Positions 39,867-50,705 of a DNA stretch of 64,000 nt are shown here, one piece after another. The notes below the pieces were generated by a model. That model did not search any database. It was not told the DNA's origin and saw only the letters and a program-made list of their open reading frames with translations. The position numbers were made by a program, and so were the translations under genes. The stretch is taken from contig OX638130.1 of NCBI GenBank assembly GCA_951804985.1, positions 78,610,583 to 78,674,582 on the forward strand. Direction: 5' to 3'. Source of the stretch: Dryomyza anilis (Eukaryota > Arthropoda > Insecta > Diptera > Dryomyzidae). Position 1 is the stretch's first letter. Each line of letters begins with the position of its first letter.

Positions 39867-42800
39867 CAGGGCCGTGCGCAGGATTTGCTCGTGGGGGGGC
39901 TTTTAGCTAACTTCATAAGAAAGAGTGTAGGGGAGGAAGATTTCTGTTTGGCCATACTCATATCATGTCGGTATCTGACGAGGCCTAAACTAGGTAATAT
40001 ACCAGGTGTACGATCTTCTTATAAAGGAGCAACTTTTAAAGGGACGTTAGGTCCCGGTTGAGCCATTTTTCATAGCCTTGTTTCACATAACATTGCCTTG
40101 TTAGGATCCGGGATAAATTGAAAAAGGCTTTGAAAACTATTCGAAATTTATATAATTTGAAATAATATTAAATAAAACCAATCGATTTCATTTGAAAGTT
40201 TTACTCACATTTCATAAAAATATTTTCATAATATTGGTAAAATAATATTAAGGCGAAAATTTTTGCATTATTTTCTGAAAATTTAATTGAAATGATATAT
40301 ACAAATTTATTTGTTAATGAACATTTTTTTTTTTTGTAAAAAACAATTTTTTTTAATAAATAAGGGTGTTTTTAAAATATGAAAACAAACAAATTCAAAT
40401 TTTAGCAGTACTTTTTAGCAATTGATGAAATTTAGAAAAATGGTGAAACGACATAAAATTAAGACATTGGTAAAAATTTACCTTCGCAGATGGTGTGGTT
40501 TAAGAGATTTGGTGATTTAAATTTGAAAAAATATGTATAAATATCGAAAAAGTCGTGTAATTCAATAGAACATAACTTAATAAATAGAACATAAAATAGT
40601 AGAGCAAAAAAAAAACACTGAAGTCTCATTTAAAATATTATAAAATTGCCAAAATTTTTATTTTAGAGTGGTCATTTTTAAACAAAGTTTATTTCAAAAG
40701 GATATGGAATGGCGAAAGTCAACTTTAAAATTAAAATCAGCTTTTTGACATTTTATTATTTATGAAATTGTCAAAAAAGTAGACATTAATTTTAAACTTG
40801 ATTTTAAATTATCTTTGAATTTGAAATGAAAATGCATATCATATTTACATAATAAAAAAAAAGTTTGCGGCACATAAAGGGTGTAAACGAAATTATTTTT
40901 ACAAATCCAAATGCGGATATTGTGGTTAAAGCAAATAATGCAAAAAATACTGTAAATTCAAAAATTCTCTGATTTATGACAATCAAAAAAATTAGCAAGT
41001 TTTCAGTTAAGTAATTGATCATGTCGTCAACGAAAAAATTCGAAAAAGAGGGAAAATAAATTTTGAACATTTTGATAAGCTAACCGTTCTACATTGCATG
41101 GAATTATTGCATGTGTATCCCGGGAAACTGCTGGAATTATTATAATTCGGTTTCGAGAGACCATCTCCCTAAATAGTAAATGTGAATCAGGTCGAAAATC
41201 AGATTTTATGAATTGTAAATTTGCGATGAAAGTAAGTTGTTAGATCTAGCCCAACAATCATAAGAGATATGTCAAAAAAATTAATAATTTCTAATATTTT
41301 CAAAAAGTAAAGATGAGATTTAAACAGAGCTCATTTAAAGTTTCATATAAAATTGAAGAAATGGATAAAAATGTATAAATAATTTCGTTTACATCCTTCA
41401 TTTTGTAGCTGAGATTTCTGTCAGTATGTATATAAAAGCGTTTTTCCAACATTAATTCTTTTAAAGGTTTTATTCCCTTTTGAAATGTTACTATGCATTT
41501 TCATCTAATTATCTCCAGTTTTTGAGATATATACCACTTTTAGAAAAATGTAAGAACTATATCCCAAAATCCATATCTCAAAGACTAGATTCAATATGAT
41601 AAAACTGACGCCATTTTAGAAATCAGAGTTACATATATATTCCAGAATTATTGCAACTTTTACTGTATATAATTTTTTTTAATTCAATAAATAAATAAAA
41701 ATTTAGAAAATTATTTTTTAAAATATGATGACATCAGAATACCATCTTGAAATTTTGCATGAACATTTATAATAAATTGACGAAAATTTTGGATTATTTT
41801 CAGAATTTTAAAAGGGTTATTTTAAGGACAATAATTTTGAAGTGAAAGGATAATGAGCACGGGTCACATGTTCACGTTTAGAAGTTACAATTAGCTTTAA
41901 AACAATATTTAAATATGAACAACCATACAAAGGTGATTTTTGACCCATTTTTGTAACTTTGAGCCACTGTATCTCTGGAAGTAGTGGACGAAAAAATAAC
42001 AAAAATTGTTTAGAACTTATCTTGATACCCTTTATCAGTTGCCCAAATTTCATAGAAATCGAAAAGGTAAAATCTCAAACATGACCTTTTTTGATCGATT
42101 TGGTGTGGAATGGCCCATATATTTTTTAAATGTATTTTTTGTTAAAAAATATAATAATAAATTTACAAACAAAAATATTTTTGAACTATATAAAATATTG
42201 CTAAAATGAATAGTTTAAAAATATTTGTTTAAAAAAATAAATTGTTTGTATTCCTTAAAAAAAAATAAGATTGTAAGAAATTCCAATAATAAATTCCGGA
42301 ATAATGTTTCATTGACAAAAATAACGTAAATATTGTTCCAAACAAAAGTTTTTCAACACAAACAACAAAAACATTTTATGCAATGAACATTTTTGTTAAG
42401 AGTATACATTTTATTGAAGTATATATTTTTGAATACATCTGTGGCAATATGAAATAAAAGCATAAGTCTATTTTTAACTTTTCAGGAGAGCATTTTTAAG
42501 TTTTACAACTGATTCCGAAAATTATTTTTAAAAATATTTTCAAAATTATATTTGCAAATTTATGAAAAACTTAAATAAAATAAATGTCTTTTTTTAATAA
42601 AAATAAATATTTAATATTTAGTAGATATGCTTTTAGGTTTTTTGTTTGTATCTCAGCAACTATAAGAAGGATCAGTATCAAAATTTGACACAATATGAAT
42701 TCGCATATCAGGATTACGATTATATTATTATTTCAATTTGAGCATATCTTTTGTTGTTATTTCATATTGCCACAGATATATATAACTTTTTATTAGTATA

Positions 42801-43107
42801 GCATTTCTTAATTTCCTCAATACGTTTTAACATCAATAAAATTTTATTAGAATAAGAATGAGTAAAGATAAAGTGAGCTCACAAATGAGATTAAGCGTTA
42901 TATTTTGTTTGCTCTGAGCTTCTTTTATCGTTTTTTGCTTTTAGAAAATATTGTTTCGTTTTTACTCTAAACATTTTGATCAATTTTTTTTTATTTTAAA
43001 ATATCGATTAAACCATTAATTATCTGAACGTGTGATATGATATATTTAATGCTCCCGGGGGGGGCGGGTTGTTTGAACCCCCAAAACACCCCGTGCGCAC
43101 GGCCCTG
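39867..43107 (+). mobile_element. hAT transposon, non-autonomous, 3.2 kb
   Basis: Both ends are CAGGGCCGTGCGCA (inverted), followed by G-rich runs, with an exact 8-bp target duplication AATGTAGT (39,859-39,866 and 43,108-43,115). Eight-bp duplication and CAGGG-type ends identify hAT. The 3.2-kb interior is AT-rich with no transposase frame. It contains a GACAATTT-type palindrome (about 40,690-40,815) and a MITE (42,437-42,777). The left 1.6 kb is related to the relics at 17,940-21,437. Confidence 0.88.
42437..42777. mobile_element. MITE with ATCTGTGGCAATAT termini
   Basis: The left end ATCTGTGGCAATATGAAATA is exactly inverted at the right (TATTTCATATTGCCACAGAT). The interior is AT-rich and non-coding. 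Flanking TA-rich sequence prevents a clear target duplication. A related end occurs at about 6,459. Confidence 0.78.
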
Positions 43108-43115
43108 AATGTAGT

Positions 43116-45030
43116 TGTAAAATCGTTTTTTATTGTGCGTCGCAACTTGGAAAACTTTTATTCAACTTGGACAATAATGCTTAGATTTTCTTATTTTAGG
43201 GAGTAAATTCCCTATATATTCAACACATTAACCATTCTTCACCACTGCTTTAAATGTTTGGCAAACAGGATTTTAATAAAAAAATTTCCGTAGTTAAAAA
43301 TTTTGAAATAAATAAAAAAAATTGTTCAATCCAATTTAAAATTTTAAAACCGAGCGAATTACAATGTTTTCTTTTCAAGAACACACTACATTAAAAAAAT
43401 ATAACAGTTAATAGCAAACATTTAGCCAGACATAGAAAGCAAGACATAAATCTTGTCGTACATGGCAGTATCCACGAGTCATCATGCAAACTTTCCATAC
43501 ACCATGGCTGGTAGACCCCGTGTTAAGTAAATTCGTAGTGTTAGCTCATATTGACATCCTCATAATTTTACATAAGCGTAATATAGTTACTGCTTAAGTC
43601 TGAATAATGCATGGTGTCCATGCTATCACTCATCATCACCATTTTATAACATATGCATGTCTTTGATATTTTTCTTCTTGTATTTGTTTCAATTAAGTAA
43701 TAAATATTTTAATTTTTTGTCTAAAATTATGATTTAATTAAAATACTATCTTGTTTGGTTATATTCAATTTGTAAAATTTAGTTTTCACTATAAAAAAAC
43801 GGTTTATAATGTTTTAAATATTAAAATGAACGTATAAAAAAGTTATTTTTATATTGTAATACTCAACAGCTGTTTTTGTTGTCAAAAATTTTACACGGTG
43901 AAACAACAACAAATCCGGCAGAGCTCATGTACACAATCCGTGTACCAAAAAATATAATAAAAACTACGATCAGCGTAATTTTTTTCGATTTTAGCGAAGT
44001 CGTTGTCTTATAGTCTTTGCTCTTTCATACCTAAATTTAACCAAAATTCAAGTAATTTAAATCTTAAATATAACTTTATTTGATCTAATTTGTGATGGAA
44101 TGACTCCGTTTAACATTTTATTAATTATAGGGGCCGGTTTGTATCGATATTTGTTATTTTTTATTAAATCCAACCGTTTTGAAAAGGTATTTAAATTTGC
44201 TTTTAACAACTGTAAAAATGTGTAAATTATCTTACAAGATTTTTTTACGATTTAAAAAAAAAATGTATGTATGAAAAATGTATACAAATTTAAATTTTAA
44301 TGTCGAATAATAACATATAACTCTGATTGTTATCAACCGATTTCAATACTTTTAAAAGTTTTGCTAAATGTCTTGGTTCTACACACTGGACATATCTTAA
44401 GTAGATTATGAGTTTTAATTACATAAAGTCGGTGATACTGCAAAACCGTCTATCAACATTTTCGATACCTCTTACAAAATGAATTTTACAGAAGAAACAA
44501 AACTATTTTGAGTCTCAATTCGGCATTTACTTTATACAAAATTAAGTATGCAATATGTTCAAAATATAAAAAATATGCAAAATACGAAAAAAATATGAAA
44601 AATATGTAAAATATGCAAATATGTAAAATATGCAAAATATGCAAAATGTGCAACCTAATGGCATTTATACGATCAATATATCATTTAAAACCGGATTATA
44701 ATACAAAATTAATCGTAATTTCTACATGCAGTTAGGTGGTTTTGCAGTATCATCGACGATAAGTAACTCAATGCCAAAAATTGAAATTTGTACAAAGAAA
44801 TGGACATTAAAAAAACTCAAAGAGATGTAGAAATTTTGTAGTTGAGCATATTCATTGTTTTTCGATGCCCGTCCAAATATATATTTTTAGTGTTATTAAA
44901 ATCTGATAAATATAAAATTCTGAAAAGTAGTAGATTCCATAAAAATGTACTAATAATTTTCGGAAATGTACTAGTAAAATATGTTACTTTAGTAGGTAGT
45001 AGAATCTGTAAATTTAAATTGAAAAGTTAA
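43116..45030. other. AT-rich repeat interior, no gene
   Basis: No gene. GATACTGCAAAACCGTC (about 44,432) faces GGTGGTTTTGCAGTATC (about 44,734), and about 44,550-44,650 is a run of AAAATATGCAAAATATG-type repeats. These look like parts of another inverted-repeat element. Confidence 0.45.
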
Positions 45031-45778
45031 CACTGCGCGTGATGCGTCAGTAAAATAAAAATATCTATTTATTGAATGGTCAAAATGGCTGCAGTTGCAC
45101 ACATTCGATCATACACAATTACTCAAATACCTACCTACCTACTATTTGTTGTATTTTCTATGCTCCTTTTGGTGGACTGGTTTTTTATTTTTCAGTATCA
45201 CCTTTATGCTCGGCTGAATTGCATTCTGTTAGAAAATTGAGACAAGATGTTCACAACAATTGGGAAACCTGTGAGGCACAAAATAGCAGATCACTTCACA
45301 TAAACAATTTAAAACCAGTTGGGAAGGTTAGATCACATGGAAAATTTTAAATTTGGTGTTATTATGATAGTTAGGATTATCAAAATTATAGTCGGTGTAT
45401 CAGCGGTGGTTGGTTTTTTGGAACCACAAGTCGTATCAGCGGAAAACATTATTTTCATGTATTTGAGCATGATTTCAATATATATTTGACCAACAAAATT
45501 TACCTAAGCACGTATACAGTAAAATTGATCTGTAGATGTAAATTTAATATGAGGTATTTGAATATAAATGGTCAGATCACAGGTCACAATGGACCGATCT
45601 CGCCAATTTTTTACACCTACAGCGTAGGTATATAAGTAATCTAAATTATAAGTTTCATTTATTTAGCTCTTCAATTGTTTAAGTAGTAGGGATTTCAACA
45701 GATAGACAGATGGACGGACAGACAGACAGACGGACATCACTAAATCGATTCAGGAGGTCATGCTGATCAAGAATATAT

Positions 45779-47230
45779 CGTCACTATCATGCCAAAGGGG
45801 CGAATGTGCAATTTTTGACATTTGCGTTTTTATACATTTTTGAATGTAGTTTTTCCTCAAGTATACTGTGCTAAAATCGCGTGTCGTTTTGTTGGATATT
45901 TCTAGCCACAAAAGTCAAAACCAAAAGGGCGAATTTGAAAAATTGAAAATCTTGTCATGCCAAAAGGTCGAATCTTTCGTGTTTTGCCATAACTATTTAT
46001 TGGTACGAAATAATGAAAAGGCATTTATTGTTTGTTTTTAAAGCAGGAAAAAATGTTTGCAAAATATTTTAAAATAATGATGCAGATCGATAGGTGCTTT
46101 AAAAACAAACAATAAATACACTACTATTTTATCTCGTACCAATAAATAGTAATGGCGAAAAAGGAAAGGTTCGCCCTTTTGGCATGACAAGATTTTCAAT
46201 TTTTCGAATTTTTGTTATTTGCAAGAAAATATTTTTGAATAATGATGCAGATCGATAGGTGCTTTAAAAACAAACAATAAATGCCTTTACACTACTATTT
46301 TATCTCGTACCAATAAATAGTTATGTCGAAAAAGGAAAGATTCGCCCTTTTGGCATGACAAGATTTTCAATTTTTCGATTTTTTGTTATTTGCAAGAAAA
46401 TATTTTTAAATAATGATGCAGATCGATAGGTGCTTTAAAAACAAACAATAAATGCCTTTACACCAATATTTTATCTCATACCAATAAATAGTTATGGCGA
46501 AAAAGGAAAGATTCGCCCTTTTGGCATGACAAGATTTTCAATTTTTCGATTTTTTGTTATTTGCAAGAAAATATTTTTAAATAATGATGCATATCGATAG
46601 GTGCTTTAAAAACAAACAATAAATGCCTTTACACTACTATTTTATCTCATACCAATAAATAGTTATGGCAAAAAAGGAAAGATTCGCCCTTTTGGCATGA
46701 CAAGATTTTCAATTTTTCCAATTTCTTCATTTTTTTGCTATAACTTTTTATTCGTGCAAGATAAAATAGTAGTTTAAAGGTATTAATTGTCTGTTTTTAA
46801 ATCACCTATCGATTGGCATCATTATTTAAATTTGCCAAAAAAATTTCCTGCAATTAACAAATGGCAAATTAATGTTTGGCAAAATATTTTTAAATAATGA
46901 TGCCAATAGATAGGCGCTTTAAAAACAAACAATTAATTTCTTTACATCACTATTTTATTTTGAGCTAATAAAAAGTTATAGTATAAAAAACAAAAATATT
47001 TGCGTTTTGGTCAGGATATAGCCCCACAAAATTCGTATTTATAATTCAGTAAGTTGTCCAAATCCAAAGATATTTTATATACGTTATAATAACTCATGAA
47101 TAAACCAAAATAATAGAAAAAATTGAAAGAAAACTAAATTTTTCTAATTTTTAAAGCACTTCAAACTTTAAAATTTGATTTCCCAACATTTTTAAAAATG
47201 CACATTCGCCCCTTTGGCATGATAGTGACG
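45779..47230. mobile_element. DNA element with perfect 32-bp inverted ends
   Basis: The first 32 bp (starting CGTCACTATCATGCCAAAGG) are exactly inverted at the right end. The flanks are ATATAT on both sides, so the target is TA-rich but the duplication length is ambiguous. The inner part of the end, GCCAAAGGGGCGAAT, recurs inside as GCCAAAAGGGCGAA and its reverse. No transposase is encoded. The interior holds a 171-bp tandem repeat. Confidence 0.82.
46050..46740. repeat. 171-bp tandem repeat, four units
   Basis: TTCGCCCTTTTGGCATGACA occurs at about 46,170, 46,341, 46,512 and 46,683, exactly 171 bp apart, with near-identical sequence between (AATGATGCAGATCGATAGGT, ACAAACAATAAATG). An inverted relative precedes the array at 45,920-46,050. 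Each unit carries a copy of the element's terminal core. Confidence 0.93.
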
Positions 47231-47384
47231 ATATATACTTTTCCATACCGGAGATGCTTCCTTCTGGGTGTTACAAACGGCATACCAAACTGAATATACC
47301 CTTTCACTCTTAGTGTAGGGTATAAACATCTTGTTTACTTTATATGTGCTATTAAATTAGTAAATGTAGTTCAATTAGAGGCTT

Positions 47385-47780
47385 CCACACAACGGCGGAT
47401 GTAAAATACTTAATGATGCACCTGATGAAAAGATTCTGCGATTCATTGAAACCGCATTTCGAATTAAAAATAACACTGTTCTACAAATGGAGGTTTTTTG
47501 AATTCTACCTAACTTAAACTTATTATTTCTGATAGATTTTGATCTCCTGATTCTTGCTGCGTACTCAGAATTTGCCCACAACGTCGAGATTTTCAAAAAT
47601 TCGAGTGAAAGTTGCAAAAAGGCCATTTTTGGTACTTAATATCCCAATTTATCGCTCTGTTTCAACATGCTGAAGATGCAAACTTTAATACAAAATAAAA
47701 TATGAACCTTGTCCTAGATACTAGTTTTTGCTAAAAATCAAAAGAAATTTGTGTTACCTAAAAAGTTTGTCGAGAGAGTA
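47385..47780 (+). repeat. Dispersed repeat related to 31,720-32,000
   Basis: Shares GATTTTGATCTCCTGATTCT, GCGTACTCAG, AAGGCCATTTTTGG and ACAAAATAAAATATGAA with the first copy. The minus-strand frame across it is not conserved between the copies. Confidence 0.6.
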
Positions 47781-49295
47781 ATTTATCACAATTCTCTAAG
47801 TTGTCTTAATTATTTATTTTAAATTTAAGTTCGCAATGTTTTTGCTGTCAAATTTTCGAAAAAATGTTTAAAACTTTATCTTACTGAAATTTTTTCTGAA
47901 TATATTTTAATGTTTGTATATGAAATATTTCATTAAAATTGATGTCAGACTGGTAACCATTTTTTTAGATTTTTCGATACAAACAATACTTAAACTATTG
48001 AAAAAGTTTGTTTTTTAAAATTCCATATATAAATTTGATATTTGAATAAATTTGAAAAGGTTTCCTTTTTATGAACAATTAATTTAAATTACAATGACAG
48101 TGACCATTGATTAGATGTTCAGATTTAGGACTTATGACGAAGTTGGTTTTATTTCCTTAAAGCGAGGTTTGCTGCATTCTACGGTCAAGAGTGTTTTCTA
48201 CAAAAAGTGATTATTGATTCATTTTTTGAAACTTTGAACTAATGTAACTTTGATTGTTGAACTGAACTGAATTGTTGAACTGAACTGGTGAGTGTTGAAC
48301 TCTGGTAGTTTTGGTGTGGAATGTCTCTAATACAAAAAAAAAATAATTACTAAAAAAAAAATTATAATTATTCCAATTCCAGTTTGTGCAAAGTAAGTTT
48401 CTTGGTTAAAAACTTGTCGTTTTTTTTAATAAAAGTCCAAAGTCTGATTGCGGCTTTATTTGATACTGGAGCTAATTCCGAAAATGGTTTTGTTAAATAG
48501 GGTCCAGTTTTTAAAATTTTTAAGTTTTAATTATTTTTCTCTCCTTTTATTTTTATTAGTCGAATCAAAAACAATAATGTAATTTTCTTTTCGGTGTTTG
48601 ACGTACAAAACTATGCGCCACCATATATTTTTTATATATGCCGGCGAAATATATCCAACGGAAATTCAAAACTTTAAAATAAATTTAAAATTTTATGAAT
48701 AAAAACCAATATTACTTGATGAAAAAAATGTAAAAATTATGGTTATGCCATTTAGGAAAATAAATTAAGACTCTATATCAAAAACTTATTAATATCTCAT
48801 TATTAAATTTTAGAAAATAAAGTACCTACAAAAATATTGATTTTAATTAATATTGAATTTAATTAATTTAATTGAATTAATTTCATAAATTGGATACATG
48901 GCGCTGCACAAAAATGCACAACAATACATAATAATCATTTTAACGCCTGAAAATAAAATAAATATTTAATATGAAGGTTGGCAGGCCGCGTGTTTGACAT
49001 GCCTGGTGTAATACATGCTAAACATTATACGTAACGAAATATTTTCCCATACATTAACTTATGCAGTAAATATTTCCCAAACAATACATTAAATTTAAAT
49101 TTAATAATGATTAGATGTAGGATGCCGTTTTTCATTTTTTTTTTTGTCAAACTTCGTTGAAAGCGGTTTTTTTAACCCTTTAAAGCCTGCCGAATCAAAT
49201 ACACACTAGATGACTACGCAGTGCATACTTTCCCTATCATGATTCCCCATAAAGCGGAAATCACATGCAAATAATTTTGTCTGTTTTTGGCACCT
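47781..49295. other. AT-rich, nothing recognised
   Basis: No gene. A short TTGAACTGAACTG repeat lies at about 48,255-48,300. Confidence 0.4.
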
Positions 49296-50090
49296 ACACA
49301 GAAAAAATGTTGTTCATAAATGGAATGAACGCCGTTAATTTCGACATCGTTCATATTATATTTGGAAAAAATCATTCTATTTATGAATTATTCTTCGTAT
49401 ATACGAATCGCACAATTTGAGCGAAATTGATATACATAATTGTTATGAAATGCGTTCATTGGGGTATTCATATTAATTTTTTGAAGCAAAGCAGTGCAAC
49501 CTCCACTTCACGTGCAAGTCAGTCGAGCATAAGGCGATACTGAAAAATAAAATAGAAAATACAACACAAATTATATATGCAACTGCAACTTTTGACCATT
49601 CAATAAATAGAATGGTCGATCGCGACGCGTCGATAGTCGATGATAGCATATACAGTTCTCAGTTTTTCTTATTCCTATGTCATTTCGTACAAATATACCG
49701 AATAGTTTCTTTTGTTGTTTACAACTCCAAAGAAACATGCTCCGCAGGTACTTAACATCACGCAACAACAAACAGCAGCAATAGGCAGCAACAGGCAGCA
49801 ACAGGAAAATAAAATGTAAGTAGTTAAAAAAATAAATAATAAAAAAAAATAAAATAAAAAAAGTAATATAATAAAATAAAAAAAAATAATACAAGAAAAT
49901 AGTTTTATTTTTTATTTTTAAATAGTTTAAAGTTCTTAAATACCATGCATTTTTCATAAATATTATGAAAGCGTTCATCAATATTATGAACTTTTGTCAT
50001 TACGGTTTTATGAACGATTCATAAATTGGATAATGAAAAATTCATAAAATTGATGAACAAATTCATAAATAGTATGAACTTTTTTTTGTA
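49296..50090 (-). mobile_element. TTCATAA-rich element, copy 2
   Basis: Reverse-orientation relative of 56,459-57,367 with both ends: left ACACAGAAAAAATGTTGTTC and right GTATGAACTTTTTTTTGTAG. It contains TTCATAA motifs, ATTCTTCGTATATACGAATC, the palindromic GATCGCGACGCGTCGATAGT and a CAGCAG/CAACAG tract. A 136-codon minus frame (49,571-49,981) is not preserved in the other copies. Confidence 0.72.
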
Positions 50091-50120
50091 GTCTCATTAC
50101 ATTATTTGTATATGACATTA

Positions 50121-50691
50121 AGGTTATTCACGAAACGGAGCAGTTGCGATGTAGAGTAGCAGTTTTGTCAAGTAGCAGTTATACAACAACAAAATACATT
50201 GTGGTACTTTTGTGGTTTTTTAGTGATGCTGAATTTATGACTTTTGGGTACTTGATATTACAGACTATGTTTGATTATTGAATTGAAATTCACCAAAATG
50301 CATCACATTTAAATGAAAATATATATGCATGTGAATATAAAAGAAATGATGGCATAATGTCCGCTGTTTTAACAATAAATATTAACGAGTTCATATATAA
50401 GGTATGATTTTGTTTCTCAAATCGACATCACTAATATAATTTGTTTACTTTGTGTTAATTATAATAAATTGATATGAGAGTATAAATAACAAAAGGCATA
50501 CTTATATATTGTATATAGTCAATAAGCAATAAATCTAAAATTTTAATGAAACAAAAAAATCTGTTTTTGGTACATCAAACTGAAAACTACCATACTACAC
50601 AAATATTAAATAAGTGTGTTCACGATTCATATGATACAATTCTAGAATACTACTAATGTACATCGACATCTGCTCCGTTTCGTGAATACCT
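50121..50691. mobile_element. PIF/Harbinger-type MITE
   Basis: The ends share AGG(T)TATTCACGAAACGG, continuing AGCAG and CGATGTA, as inverted repeats of about 35 bp with a few differences. TTA is duplicated on both sides (50,118-50,120 and 50,692-50,694), the target expected for PIF/Harbinger elements. The 571-bp interior is non-coding. Confidence 0.78.
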
Positions 50692-50705
50692 TTATTGTAT
50701 ATCGC

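Larger units (their letters stand above)
39535..45035. mobile_element. Putative hAT-like insertion within TTCATAA element
   Basis: The left edge reads CAGGGTTCTCACTTTCCC and the right edge GAAAAGTTAACACTG, giving a short imperfect inverted end (CAGGGTT against CAGTGTT). Both sides hold tracts with AGTAG and ACTAGTAA motifs. No matching target duplication was found, so the boundaries are inferred from the broken host element. It carries the hAT element 39,867-43,107. Confidence 0.4.
39024..45226. mobile_element. TTCATAA-rich element, copy 1, split by insertions
   Basis: The left part (39,024 to about 39,525) begins ACACAGAAAAAAAGTTCATA and has many TTCATAA/TTATGAA motifs, then CATTTCTTTG and GACGCGTCGCGACGAGTAGT. 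The right part (about 45,036-45,226, TGATGCGTCAGTAAAATAAA to GCTCGGCTGAATTGCA) is the direct continuation seen in the uninterrupted copy 56,459-57,367. The right terminal repeat is missing. About 5.5 kb was inserted between. Confidence 0.7.
45312..47324 (-). mobile_element. DINE-1/INE-1-like element, split by another element
   Basis: Minus-strand copy of the family at 18,484: the right end is TATACCCTACACTAAGAGTG (from 47,324 leftwards) and the left end AACCAGTTGGGAAGG. Its 3' hairpin is partly deleted (TAGTCGGTGTATCAGCGG instead of the perfect stem). It is interrupted at AAGAATATAT by the element 45,779-47,230. Confidence 0.8.

Noticed and set aside
45072..45350. 92-codon plus frame
   Set aside because: It spans the end of the TTCATAA element and the start of a DINE-like element; the homologous region at 57,010 diverges after the first third.
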